A stretch of 64,000 nucleotides of DNA. Origin: Micromonospora sp. NBC_01813 (lineage in GTDB: Bacteria; Actinomycetota; Actinomycetes; Mycobacteriales; Micromonosporaceae). Positions 45,535-54,379 of this stretch are shown in pieces. Location of the stretch: the NCBI RefSeq assembly GCF_035917335.1, contig NZ_CP109067.1, forward strand, positions 5,455,001 to 5,519,000, written 5' to 3'. The position numbers were made by a program, and so were the translations under genes. Each line of letters starts with the position of its first letter. Within the stretch, counting starts at the first letter, position 1. The notes beneath the pieces were generated by a model. It saw only the letters and a program-made list of their open reading frames with translations. It searched no databases and was not told the DNA's origin.

Positions 45535-46641
45535 GTGCCACACACCCCTGACGCAGTTCCCGATTTTGCGAGATGGCCCTCCTTCCCCTTCGACGGTGAC
45601 CTACGGGTCAAGCAGCTCGATGATCCGGTGGACGTCGAGCCACCACGCAAGGGGGAGGGGACGGCGGAGTGCTCGTCCTGCAGTGCGCCGGACGACGCGT
45701 ACATCTGGGTCAGCGAACGCTGGCGTGTCCGGGCGATGGACCGACCAACCGGGCTGCCGATGGTGCTGATCCTGGAATCCCGGTCGCACTTCGATCTCGG
45801 GGACCTGCCGAACCTGCTCGCTGCGGAGCTGGGCGTGATGACCGTACGGCTGGAGCGCGCCGTCCGCTCGCTCGACGGCGTGGCCCGGGTGCACGTGAAC
45901 CGATGGGGGGACGGATCCGCACACCTGCACCTGTGGTTCCTGGCCAGGCCGTACGGGCAGCTGCAACTCCGGGGGACCTTCCTGTCGCTGTGGGACAGCA
46001 TTCTGCCGCCGATCACGGAGTCGCGATGGCGGGAGAATCTGGCACTGGTGGCAGCCTGGCTCGCGGAGTTCGGTGGGCGGCAGTTGGCCGAGCCACCGCG
46101 GATCGAGTGGCGGACGCCGTCGAACCTTCTCGAGCAGGCCAGCCACCCGTTCGACGCGGACCGGGAGTTCGGTGTCGAGCTGGACGCCGATGGGCGAGCA
46201 GCGGGCGACGGGCCAGCCGTCGTACTGCCGATAGAGAGCATCGAGCCAGCCGCTGACCTCGACGACCTCGTCGCGTCTCCCGAGTCGGCCGTCGCGGAAG
46301 ACGCGGTACCCGGCAGCTCGGAGGCCGACGTGGCAGCGGCCGGCGACGCATCCGCTTCCGCGCCGGAGCACACCGGGGCCGCTGCCACCGGCAGCCAGGG
46401 TGACCAGGCAGCCGGGGAGCCCGGCGATGAGGCGAGCGACAGCACCGAGGAGCCAGCCAGCGCCGAGGCCGCCGGGACTGGGATGTCCCGGCGAAGCGAT
46501 CAGCCCGAGACGGTCGCCGCAGCCTCGGGCCCGGCAAGAGGCGGGCCGACCGGGAGCGCGGCGAACGGAAGCGCTGAGAACGGGAGCGCGGCGAACGGCT
46601 CAGCCGCGAGCCGCGGCCCGAGCGACCAAGGTCGCAAGTAG
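45535..46641 (+). CDS. HIT-like protein with Ala/Ser/Gly-rich tail
   Basis: 368 residues from a GTG. The N-terminal domain (~1-220) has a C-x-x-C pair at 46-49 (AECSSCSAP) and a histidine-triad-like segment HVNRWGDGSAHLHLWFLARP. Its order (Cys pair, then the LILESRSHFDLGDLPN strand, then H-x-H-x) is HIT-like, but the terminal H-x-H-x-H is not fully standard. The C-terminal ~140 residues are low-complexity, acidic then Gly/Ser/Ala-rich with an NGSA-type tetra-repeat. The last 42 bp overlap the ddl gene on the other strand. HIT-like proteins bind nucleotides; the substrate is unknown. Confidence 0.65.
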   Translation: MPHTPDAVPDFARWPSFPFDGDLRVKQLDDPVDVEPPRKGEGTAECSSCSAPDDAYIWVSERWRVRAMDRPTGLPMVLILESRSHFDLGDLPNLLAAELGVMTVRLERAVRSLDGVARVHVNRWGDGSAHLHLWFLARPYGQLQLRGTFLSLWDSILPPITESRWRENLALVAAWLAEFGGRQLAEPPRIEWRTPSNLLEQASHPFDADREFGVELDADGRAAGDGPAVVLPIESIEPAADLDDLVASPESAVAEDAVPGSSEADVAAAGDASASAPEHTGAAATGSQGDQAAGEPGDEASDSTEEPASAEAAGTGMSRRSDQPETVAAASGPARGGPTGSAANGSAENGSAANGSAASRGPSDQGRK

Positions 46642-47583
46642 GTTGCCGAGATCCAGCCCGGCGGCCTGGACCGCGAGCGGGAGCAACGAGGTCTCGGTCA
46701 TGCCTGGAGACACGTTGACCTCCAGCACGTGCGGACGACCGTCGGCGTCGACGATCAGGTCGACCCGGGAGAGATCACGCAGGCCGAGTGCCCGGTGGGC
46801 GGCGACCGCGGTCGCCGCGATCTCGCTGGCCGTCTGCGGATCCAGCCGGGCCGGAGCATGCCAGGTCGTCAACCCGGCGGTGTAACGGGCTGCGTAGTCG
46901 TAGACCCCGTTACGGGCCACGATCTCGACGGCTGGCAGGCTCTCCGGACCCGACCCCTGGTCGATGACGGAGACCGCCACGTCCATGCCGGGGACGTACC
47001 GCTCCACCAACGCCGTCGAGTCGTACGCGAAGCAGCCGACCATCGCGGCGGAAAGCTCTCCTGCCGCCCGTACGACGGCCGCTCCGAGCCCGGAGCCGCC
47101 CTGTGCCGGCTTGACCATCAGCGGCAATCCGAGGCGCTCGACGATCCGGTCCAGCACCGCCACCGCTCCGAGCTCGGAGAACCGGTCGTGCGGCAGCGCC
47201 ACCCAGTCCGGGGTGGGGATACCGGCCTCCCGCAGCACGGTCTTGGCTGACGGCTTGTCCCAGGCCAGGCGGGCGGCGCGTGCGTCACAGCCGACGTACG
47301 GCACGCCACACAGGTCGAGAACACCGCGCAGCGATCCGTCCTCACCGGTCGCCCCGTGCAGCGCGATGACCACCGCGTCCGGGGCGTCGGCACTCAGCGC
47401 GGGCAGCAGCGCGATGTCGGCGTCGCGCTGCTCCGCCTCGACCCCGGCCGACCGCAACGCGTCCAGCACCCGGCGGCCGGATTTCAGCGACACGTCCCGC
47501 TCATAGGAGAGACCTCCGGCGAGAACCAGGACACGCAGCTCGGCCGGCATGGTGGCAGCGGAGTGATCCGGCAGTGGGCTCAT
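46600..47583 (-). CDS. ddl: D-alanine--D-alanine ligase family protein
   Basis: 327 residues (start 47583; an ATG at 47550 is possible). ATP-grasp signatures: LRVLVLAGGLSYERDVSLKS at the N-terminus, VVIALHGATGEDGSLRGVLD, VKPAQGGSGLGAAVV and VLEVNVSPGMTETSLLPLAV. These match the Ddl order. The enzyme makes D-Ala-D-Ala for peptidoglycan. The gene is outside any dcw cluster, so it may be the main Ddl or a second copy. Confidence 0.9.
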   Translation of the reverse strand: MSPLPDHSAATMPAELRVLVLAGGLSYERDVSLKSGRRVLDALRSAGVEAEQRDADIALLPALSADAPDAVVIALHGATGEDGSLRGVLDLCGVPYVGCDARAARLAWDKPSAKTVLREAGIPTPDWVALPHDRFSELGAVAVLDRIVERLGLPLMVKPAQGGSGLGAAVVRAAGELSAAMVGCFAYDSTALVERYVPGMDVAVSVIDQGSGPESLPAVEIVARNGVYDYAARYTAGLTTWHAPARLDPQTASEIAATAVAAHRALGLRDLSRVDLIVDADGRPHVLEVNVSPGMTETSLLPLAVQAAGLDLGNLLATLVARAAARG

Positions 47584-47590
47584 GCCCGAA

Positions 47591-48904
47591 TCATGCCAAG
47601 TCAGGGCCGGGGGTGTCCGCCCCGGGGCGGCGGCGTCGGTTTCCGCCACCGGTCACCGGACCGAACACCTCGCGCATCGCGGCTTCCCGCTCCATCACCC
47701 CGGCGAGCCGGCGGACGCCCTCGCGGATTCGCTCCGGTGGCGGGTAGGAGAAGTTGAGCCGCATGTTGCCGGCTCCCGAGCCGTCGGCGTAGAAGCCGGT
47801 GCCGGGGACGTACGCGACCCGGGCCGCGATCGCCCGGGGCACCATCGCCTTGGCGTCCAGGCCCTCCGGCAGCGAGGCCCAGACGAACAGGCCACCGCTG
47901 GGCCGGGTCCAGCTGGTGCCGGCTGGCATCAGATCGGCCAGCGACTCCAACAGCGCGTCCCGGCGCTCCCGGTACACCTCGCGGTAGATCTTGAGCTGCT
48001 CCTGCCACGGCATCGTGGCGAGGTAGGTGGCGACCGCGGCCTGCGCGTACGCGCTCGGGCAGAGGATCTGCGCCTCGCTGGCGATGACCAGCTTCTCGCG
48101 TACCGCGTGCGGGGCGAGGATCCAACCCACCCGCAGGCCGGGCGCGAAGGTCTTGGAGAACGTGCTCAGGTAGAAGACCCCGGCCCGTCGGCGGGCCCGC
48201 AGCGGTGCCGGCGCCGGGCCGTCGAAGCTGAGCTGACCGTACGGGTCGTCCTCGACGACCAGCAGCCCGGCCCGCTCGCAGATGTCGAGTACGCGCTCCC
48301 GCCGCTCGTCGGTGAGGGTGACGCCGGCCGGGTTCTGGAAGTTCGGAATGGTGTACAGGAACTTCACCCGGCGCCCGGAGCGGGCCGCCTCGGTGATCGC
48401 CTGCTCGAGTGCCTCCGGGATCAGCCCGTCGTCGTCCATCGGGACGTGTACCACCTGCGCCTGGGCGGCCTGGAAGACGCCGAGGGCACCGACGTAGGTT
48501 GGCCCTTCGGCGAGGACGACATCACCCGGATCGAGGAAGATGCGGGCGATCAGGTCCAGCGCCTGCTGGCCGCCGACGGTGACCACGACATCCTCCGGGG
48601 AGGCACCGGAGGAGGCGTCGATGCCGGAGAGCGACATCACCTCGCAGATGCGTTCCCGCAGGTCGAGGGTGCCCTGGCCGATGCCGTACTGCAGGGTCGA
48701 ACTGCCGGTCTCGGCCGCGAGTCGACCGAGCATCTCGCCGACCGCGTCCAGCGGCAGGGCCGCGATGTACGGTGCGCCACCGGCGAGTGAGACGACTTCG
48801 GGACGGCTGGCGACCGCGAACAGTGCCCGGATCTCCGAGGCTGTCATCCCTCGGACCCGGCGGGCATAGCGGTCGGTGTAGTCGTCGAGTGTCGTGCCGG
48901 TCAT
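47591..48904 (-). CDS. PLP-dependent aminotransferase (class I/II, LysN-like)
   Basis: 437 residues from the ATG at 48904 with a GAGGTGAGGG ribosome site. Fold-type I pattern: an N-terminal arm (VVSLAGGAPYIAALP), QYGIGQGTLDLRERI, VTVGGQQALDLIARIFLDPGD, TIPNFQNPAG, the PLP Lys in STFSKTFAPGLRVGW, and a C-terminal RLNFSYPPPERIREGVRRL. It resembles 2-aminoadipate aminotransferases and the catalytic part of MocR proteins but lacks the GntR-type HTH. The substrate is not certain. Confidence 0.9.
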   Translation of the reverse strand: MTGTTLDDYTDRYARRVRGMTASEIRALFAVASRPEVVSLAGGAPYIAALPLDAVGEMLGRLAAETGSSTLQYGIGQGTLDLRERICEVMSLSGIDASSGASPEDVVVTVGGQQALDLIARIFLDPGDVVLAEGPTYVGALGVFQAAQAQVVHVPMDDDGLIPEALEQAITEAARSGRRVKFLYTIPNFQNPAGVTLTDERRERVLDICERAGLLVVEDDPYGQLSFDGPAPAPLRARRRAGVFYLSTFSKTFAPGLRVGWILAPHAVREKLVIASEAQILCPSAYAQAAVATYLATMPWQEQLKIYREVYRERRDALLESLADLMPAGTSWTRPSGGLFVWASLPEGLDAKAMVPRAIAARVAYVPGTGFYADGSGAGNMRLNFSYPPPERIREGVRRLAGVMEREAAMREVFGPVTGGGNRRRRPGADTPGPDLA

Positions 48905-49190
48905 GACCCTCACCTCGATACGCGTCTCCCCGGTGGTGCCGTGGCGGGCCGCGACACGCACTGATCGTCTGATGGTAGTCCGGGGTGTCGTCGTCTGGCC
49001 CTCGCATTACCACGCCGACCACATGTCGGACCAGTGAACCGGAATTGGCGACGGTGGTGGCCCGGATGTCGGTCCGACCCCTCCCCTGGCGCGGCGTTGC
49101 GGCGTACGATCGCTGGTTGGGGCTGGGAGACGGTGGGTGGGGGAACTCGGCAGGTTTCGACACTTGACCCGTTTGGTGGGAGATACGCCG

Positions 49191-49844
49191 ATGTCGCGAC
49201 GTCTGGTCAGCTTGACGCTGGACACCTTGGAAGAACTACCAAGGTCCTGCCGGCGTTGCGTGTTCTGGGAGCTCGACCCGGTCGCCGCCGACCGGGCCAG
49301 AGCCAGCGGGGATCCGGAGTTGGACAAGGAAGCCTGGGTGTCGCAGACCCTGCTCGAGTGGGGCTCCTGCGGCAAACTCGCCTACGTCGACGGGATGCCC
49401 GCTGGGTTCGTCATGTACGCGCCGCCGGCCTACCTGCCACGCTCGATGGCCTTCCCGACCTCGCCGGTCTCCGCCGACGCCGTACTGCTGACCACCGCGC
49501 ACGTGGTGTCCCCGTTCGCCGGCGGCGGGCTCGGCCGGATGCTGGTGCAGGGGGTCGCCCGGGATCTGACCAAGCGCGGGATCAAGGCGATCGAGGCGTT
49601 CGGCGATGCCGCCGCCGATCCGGACGGCCCGCCGGAGCGGCGTAGCTGTCTCGCGCCGGCCGACTTCTTCCTGTCGGTGGGCTTCAAAACGGTCCGGCAG
49701 CACCCGAGGTTTCCCCGGCTGCGGCTGGAGTTGCGGACCGCGCTGTCGTGGAAGTCGGACGTGGAGTACGCGTTGGAGAAGCTGCTCGGCTCGATGAGCC
49801 CGGAGAGTCTGCTGCGTCCCGCCACCCGGGCGATGACGAACTGA
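49191..49844 (+). CDS. GNAT-family N-acetyltransferase
   Basis: 217 residues from the ATG with GGGAGA upstream. The acetyl-CoA site is in HVVSPFAGGGLGRMLVQGVARDL, with a beta-bulge SPVSADAVLLTTAHV before it. An N-terminal CRRCVFWE pair of cysteines may bind metal. The substrate is unknown. It diverges from the aminotransferase and converges on cwlM. Confidence 0.85.
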   Translation: MSRRLVSLTLDTLEELPRSCRRCVFWELDPVAADRARASGDPELDKEAWVSQTLLEWGSCGKLAYVDGMPAGFVMYAPPAYLPRSMAFPTSPVSADAVLLTTAHVVSPFAGGGLGRMLVQGVARDLTKRGIKAIEAFGDAAADPDGPPERRSCLAPADFFLSVGFKTVRQHPRFPRLRLELRTALSWKSDVEYALEKLLGSMSPESLLRPATRAMTN

Positions 49845-49847
49845 CGG

Positions 49848-51005
49848 TCAGGTCGTCGCGGTGGCATCCACGACGGCCCGCAATGTGCGGACGTCGATCG
49901 AGCCGGTCGGGACGTCCAACTCGACGGGGTAGTACATCCGCTGGACGGCGGCGACGAGCGCCTCGGCGACCTGGTCGCGGAATCCCGGCTGGACCAGTCG
50001 TCGTCGGTCCCCGGCGGAGGTCAGATAGCCCACGTCGACCCGCACCGCCGGCATCCGGGTCAGTCGCAGCAGTTCCCAGCTCTTGGCGTGCACCCGGCAG
50101 TCGTGCAGGCCGGTGCGGACCACGATCTCCCGTTGCACCAATCCGGCGAGGCGTTCGCCGACGGTCGACGTGACCCCGTTGCCGGTCCCGTAGTGGTAGG
50201 TCGCCACCCCCTCGGCCGCCGGGTTGGCGTGCCCGTCGACATGGATCGAGATGAGCAGGTCTGCGCCGATGTCGTTGGCGATCCGGGTTCGCTCCGGGTC
50301 GCTGACCGCCTGGTCGGTGATCGGCCCGCGGGTCAGGTGCACCCGCATCCCGGCGGCGGCCAGCCGACCTTCCAACCGGGCCGCCAGGTCGTACGCGAGA
50401 TCCGCCTCCGACCAGCGCAGCTCCCCCTCGGTGACGACGACGCCCCGGTCCGGGCCGCCGTGACCGGGGTCGACGACGATCGTCTTACCCACCAGGTTGG
50501 GACCGGACTGGCGGAAGGCGTCGACCTCGCGGAGCCACTGGGGCCGGCCGCCGACGACCTTGCGGCCCAGTCGGCGCATCCCATGCATGGTGTACGGGCC
50601 ACAACTGCCGTCAGCGGTCAGGCCCACCTCCCGCTGGAACTGGGTGACGGCGTGAGCTGTACGGCTGCCGTAGATCCCGTCGGCCCGGCCCACGTCGTAT
50701 CCCATCTCCAGCAGCCGCTCCTGCAGGGCCCGGACGTCCTCGCCGACCAGCGGATCTGGGATGGAGTGGTAGAGCGCACGGTCACCGAGTCGCCACCGGG
50801 CGGCGTCCAGCGCCCGCCAGGTCTCGGCGCCAACCCGACCGTCGATGCTCAGTCCGCGACACTGTTGAAACGCGCGTACGGCATGTTCGGTCGTGGCGTC
50901 GAAGAAGTCCGCGCCCGGGGTTGGTTCCAGGAGATCCAGGCTGACCAGGATCGAGCGGATCTCGGCCACGGCGGGACCCTGATCGTCACGGCGGATAGGG
51001 CGCAC
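49848..51005 (-). CDS. cwlM: CwlM-like N-acetylmuramoyl-L-alanine amidase homologue
   Basis: 385 residues from the GTG at 51005, which has a GGGGGGAGG ribosome site. Two peptidoglycan-binding domains (~30-160, with ATTEHAVRAFQQCRGLSIDG and SRTAHAVTQFQREVGLTADG) precede an Amidase_3 domain. Zn ligands are visible in VVDPGHGGPDRG, SEADLAYDLAARLEG and SIHVDGHANP. The catalytic Glu position reads VRVDVGYLTS, so Asp stands in for Glu. No signal peptide is present. Order next to trxA and parB equals Mycobacterium Rv3915 (CwlM), a cytosolic, PknB-phosphorylated regulator of MurA, which I take as the likely role. Confidence 0.88.
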   Translation of the reverse strand: MRPIRRDDQGPAVAEIRSILVSLDLLEPTPGADFFDATTEHAVRAFQQCRGLSIDGRVGAETWRALDAARWRLGDRALYHSIPDPLVGEDVRALQERLLEMGYDVGRADGIYGSRTAHAVTQFQREVGLTADGSCGPYTMHGMRRLGRKVVGGRPQWLREVDAFRQSGPNLVGKTIVVDPGHGGPDRGVVVTEGELRWSEADLAYDLAARLEGRLAAAGMRVHLTRGPITDQAVSDPERTRIANDIGADLLISIHVDGHANPAAEGVATYHYGTGNGVTSTVGERLAGLVQREIVVRTGLHDCRVHAKSWELLRLTRMPAVRVDVGYLTSAGDRRRLVQPGFRDQVAEALVAAVQRMYYPVELDVPTGSIDVRTLRAVVDATATT

Positions 51006-51159
51006 GAGACGCCGACCTCCCCCCTGCTTCGAGCGGGACGTCCGGAGCCTAACCCGCCTGCGGAGTGCCCGTATCAGGGTTGACGTGATGCGGACCGTAC
51101 GAGGGGAGTACCCGGCTGGCCGGCCGATCAACCTCGGGGAGCCGTCCGTGCGAGCGAGC

Positions 51160-51215
51160 AGACATGGGACGAGGCCGGGCCCCGGTCAACCGGGGCCCGG
51201 CCTCGTCCCATGTCT
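51160..51215. terminator. Long perfect inverted repeat downstream of trxA
   Basis: Arms of 27 bp (51160-51186 and 51189-51215) match perfectly with a 2-nt loop, making a near-complete 56-bp palindrome 13 bp after the trxA stop. A strong terminator for the trxB-trxA unit; no T-tract. Confidence 0.85.
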
Positions 51216-51228
51216 TGGTGAGCTGGGT

Positions 51229-51552
51229 TCAGAAGGCCGACTCGATGAGCTTCACCAGGTCGCCCTTTGGCCGGGCGCCAGCGACGGACTGCACCGGCTC
51301 GCCACCCTTGAACACCGTCAGGGTGGGAACCGACATCACCCGGTACTTGCGGGCGATCTCCGGGTTCTCGTCGATGTTCAGCTTGACGATCGACACCTTG
51401 TCGCCCATCTCGGCGGCGATCTCCTCGAGCAGCGGCGCGACCTTGCGGCACGGCTGGCACCATTCAGCCCAGAAGTCGACCAGTACCGGCTTGTCGGAAT
51501 TGAGTACGTCGCTGGCAAAGCTGGCCTCGGTGACCGCTCGGGTAGCTCCCAC
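51229..51552 (-). CDS. trxA: Thioredoxin
   Basis: 107 residues from a GTG with GAGGAGG 6 nt upstream. The thioredoxin fold is clear: VLVDFWAEWCQPCRKVAPLL (active site Cys32 and Cys35), KVSIVKLNIDENPEIARKY and VMSVPTLTVFKGGEPV. The usual C-G-P-C is C-Q-P-C here. It reduces disulfides with electrons from TrxB, encoded 38 bp upstream. Confidence 0.95.
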   Translation of the reverse strand: MGATRAVTEASFASDVLNSDKPVLVDFWAEWCQPCRKVAPLLEEIAAEMGDKVSIVKLNIDENPEIARKYRVMSVPTLTVFKGGEPVQSVAGARPKGDLVKLIESAF

Positions 51553-51590
51553 GGGAATCCTCCTCCTCGACCGCCCGGCTGCGCCGGCGG

Positions 51591-52547
51591 TCAGACCTCT
51601 TCGAGTGTGGCGAGGTAACGCTCGGCGTCGAGCGCCGCCGCGCAACCGCTGCCGGCGGCGGTGATCGCCTGCTGGTAGGTGTGGTCGACCAGGTCACCGG
51701 CGGCGAACACGCCCGGCACGCTGGTGCGGGTGCTCGGCGAGTCGACCGTGACGAAGCCGTTCTCGTCGAGCTCGACCTGGCCGCGGAACATCTCGCTGCG
51801 CGGGTCGTGGCCGATCGCGACGAAGACGCCGGTGACGTCGAGCGTCTTGGCCTCGCCGGTGTGTGCGTTACGGATCCGGACCCCGGAGACCTTACCGTCG
51901 GAGCCGAGAATCTCCTCGACGACGCTGTTCCACTCGACCCGGATCTTCTCGTTGCCGAGGGCGCGGGCAGCCATGATCTGGCTGGCCCGGAACTCGTCGC
52001 GGCGGTGCACGATCGTCACGGACTCGGCGAACCGGGTGAGGAAGGTCGCCTCCTCCATCGCCGAGTCGCCACCGCCGACCACGACGATGTGCTGGCCACG
52101 GAAGAAGAACCCGTCACAGGTGGCGCAGGACGAGACCCCGTGACCCAGGAACTCCTGCTCGCCGGGTACGCCGAGCGGCCGCCACGCCGAGCCGGTGGCG
52201 AGGATCACCGACTTCGCCCGGTAGGCGGTCTCGCCGACGTACACGGTGCTGGTCTCGGCCCCGCCCGGGGTGCCGGTGTCGGCCAGGTCGACCCGGGTCA
52301 CGTCGTCGGTGACGAATTCGGCGCCGAAGCGCTCGGCCTGCTTGCGGATCGAGTCCATCAGCTCCGGACCCATGATCCCGTCGGGGAAGCCCGGGAAGTT
52401 CTCCACCTCGGTCGTGGTCATCAGGGCGCCGCCGGACTGAACCCCCTCGATGACGAGCGGGTTCAGGTTGGCACGTGCGGCGTACACCGCGGCGGTGTAG
52501 CCGGCCGGACCCGAGCCGATGATGATCAGGTTACGGACCTCGTCCAC
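51591..52547 (-). CDS. trxB: Thioredoxin reductase
   Basis: 318 residues. FAD-binding [20 protein letters not shown] is at the start, the redox-active C-A-T-C in [13 protein letters not shown] near residue 137, and NADPH-binding [16 protein letters not shown]. The C-terminal FAD segment is [19 protein letters not shown]. It reduces thioredoxin with NADPH. It is encoded with TrxA under a sigma factor/anti-sigma pair, as in mycobacteria. Confidence 0.97.
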   Translation of the reverse strand: MDEVRNLIIIGSGPAGYTAAVYAARANLNPLVIEGVQSGGALMTTTEVENFPGFPDGIMGPELMDSIRKQAERFGAEFVTDDVTRVDLADTGTPGGAETSTVYVGETAYRAKSVILATGSAWRPLGVPGEQEFLGHGVSSCATCDGFFFRGQHIVVVGGGDSAMEEATFLTRFAESVTIVHRRDEFRASQIMAARALGNEKIRVEWNSVVEEILGSDGKVSGVRIRNAHTGEAKTLDVTGVFVAIGHDPRSEMFRGQVELDENGFVTVDSPSTRTSVPGVFAAGDLVDHTYQQAITAAGSGCAAALDAERYLATLEEV

Positions 52548-52661
52548 TGCCGACTCCCAAGGTGTGATTCTGCCAATCGGCGACCGTTGATAGGAACGTC
52601 ACGGCGCCGGGGCGTCATTCCCGTTCCGGTGCCGCGTGGTCCAGGTCACGCGGCGGTACGG

Positions 52662-53642
52662 TCACCCTACCTGTGTCGAGTAACGGGTGTCCGCACCGGC
52701 TGAAGGCGTACCACAGTCCGGTCCGCTGACCCAGACCCACGACGCGCCGCTGCTGTCGGTGAAGGTCATGATGACGGCGGCGGCACCCTCGAAAGCCGCG
52801 AAATCGACCAGACCGACACCGAGTACGCCGTTGCCGTGCGCGCTGGTCACCGCCGCGAGGCAGTCCGCGAGCGCCGCCGGCTCGGCGAGCCGGCGCAGTG
52901 GCTCGGCGACCGAGCTGGGTGGTTCCTGCAGCACGGTGTCGTCGCCTGGGGCGGGTTGCCCGAAGTCCGTGCCGGTCCGGTCGGCCGCCGCCGCCGCGAT
53001 CGTCGCGCGCCGGTAGTCGGTGCCGCTGAACGTCACCCGTGGCGGGGACGGCTCCATCATCGTGTTGGCCGGGCCGTCGCCCTCGGCCGTCTGCGGCCCG
53101 GTGTCGCTCTCCGGGGCACCACCGGCGGTGGTGCTGGAGTCGGTGGCGACCTCGCCACCGAGCAGGTGGCTCAGACCGAAGCCGGCGAAGGCGGCGGCCG
53201 CTGCGGCGACCGCGATGGGTGCGGCGAACCGCTGCCAGCGGCGTCCGGCCCGCCGCGCCCGTGCCGCCGCCAACGGCGTCGGCGTCGGCGTCGGCGTCGG
53301 CGAGGCGTTCGGCACGGACGAAGGCGACGACTTGCCCGCTGACGTTCGCAACGGCGATGTGTCGGCGCCGGTGAGTACGCCGGCGGGTGGTTCGGCGGCC
53401 AGCGCGGCGTTGATCCGGTCGGCGACTCCCTGCGGGATGGGTTCGACGCCGCTGCCCCACTCCGCCAGCATTCCCCGGACCAGTTGGGACGCGTCGACCA
53501 ACTCGTCGTGGGCCGCCCGCCAGGTGGGTCGCTCGGCGATCAGCCGGCGCACCATGACCTGTTCCAGGGTGCCGTCGAGCGCCCCACCGACATAGTCGGC
53601 GAGCAGATCCCGATCGACCTCCTCGAACTGGTCGGCGGTCAC
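52662..53642 (-). CDS. Membrane-bound anti-sigma factor for SigM
   Basis: 326 residues from a GTG with GGAGGAA, overlapping the sigM stop (GTGA). The cytosolic N-terminal ~100 residues (DQFEEVDRDLLADYVGGALD ...) are the anti-sigma part. A microsatellite-like Pro-Thr repeat (PTPTPTPTP) precedes a single membrane helix (FAAPIAVAAAAAAFAGFGL). The extracytoplasmic domain ends with a single Cys-containing segment (GPDCGTPSAGAD). It sequesters the sigma factor and releases it on an envelope signal. Rv3912 has the same place in Mycobacterium. Confidence 0.85.
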   Translation of the reverse strand: MTADQFEEVDRDLLADYVGGALDGTLEQVMVRRLIAERPTWRAAHDELVDASQLVRGMLAEWGSGVEPIPQGVADRINAALAAEPPAGVLTGADTSPLRTSAGKSSPSSVPNASPTPTPTPTPLAAARARRAGRRWQRFAAPIAVAAAAAAFAGFGLSHLLGGEVATDSSTTAGGAPESDTGPQTAEGDGPANTMMEPSPPRVTFSGTDYRRATIAAAAADRTGTDFGQPAPGDDTVLQEPPSSVAEPLRRLAEPAALADCLAAVTSAHGNGVLGVGLVDFAAFEGAAAVIMTFTDSSGASWVWVSGPDCGTPSAGADTRYSTQVG

Positions 53643-54379
53643 CGTTCCTCCTTGCCACTGTCGCCGTGTGCGGACCCGGATGGGCGTGCGGACCCAGATG
53701 GGACGTCGTCGAGCCGGCGAGGGTTCCGTGGCGTGAGCGACTGCATCGACGCCGCCGGCAGCGACCCGGACGAGGCCGACCCGGACCCGGGTGCGGTCGT
53801 GACATCCGTGCGTTGCGGGCGTAGATGGCCCAGCAGGCCGGCGAGCCGGCTGCGACCCCGCGCACACCGGCTCTTCACCGTGCCCTCGGCGACTCCGAGT
53901 ATCACCGCGACCTCGGCGACCGGGTAGCCCTGCACGTCGACCAGGATCAGCGCGGCACGCTGCTCCGGTGGCAGCTCGGTGAGCGCCTGCCGGACCACCA
54001 GCGCGGTGTCATGGTCGACGGCGGGTGCCGCCGGCTCGACGCCGCGTACTCTCTCGTCGTCGTGGTTGCCGTCCGGCAACGGCACGGTGGGGTGCGCCTT
54101 ACGGCGGCGGAGCCGATCCAGACAGGCGTTGACCACGATGCGGTGCAGCCAGGTGGTGACCGCTGAGTCCCCACGGAACCGGGCAGCACCGCGATGCGCG
54201 GACAGCAGCGCGTCCTGCAGGGCGTCGGCGGCCTCCTCCCGGTCGCCCAACGTACGCAGGGCGACGGCCCAGAGCCGGTCGCGGTGCCGGTGGAACAGCT
54301 CGGCGAAGGCCTCCGGATCGCCCTCGACGTGGGCCCGGAGCAGGTCGTCGTCGCCGAGGTCAGCCCGGCGTACGGTCAT
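53639..54379 (-). CDS. sigM: ECF sigma factor, SigM type
   Basis: 246 residues, starting from the ATG that overlaps the pseudokinase gene stop (ATGA) after GAGGGG. Region 2 is DPEAFAELFHRHRDRLWAVA ... EEAADALQDALLSAHRGA; region 4 HTH is LPPEQRAALILVDVQGYPVAEVA and GVAEGTVKSRCARGRSRLA. The C-terminal ~60 residues are a Ser/Gly/Pro-rich tail not needed for sigma function. It transcribes stress and envelope genes. Confidence 0.93.
   Translation of the reverse strand: MTVRRADLGDDDLLRAHVEGDPEAFAELFHRHRDRLWAVALRTLGDREEAADALQDALLSAHRGAARFRGDSAVTTWLHRIVVNACLDRLRRRKAHPTVPLPDGNHDDERVRGVEPAAPAVDHDTALVVRQALTELPPEQRAALILVDVQGYPVAEVAVILGVAEGTVKSRCARGRSRLAGLLGHLRPQRTDVTTAPGSGSASSGSLPAASMQSLTPRNPRRLDDVPSGSARPSGSAHGDSGKEER

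Noticed and set aside
53270-53310. GGCGTC hexamer run
   Set aside because: It is a simple Pro-Thr coding microsatellite in the anti-sigma factor linker, not a separate element.
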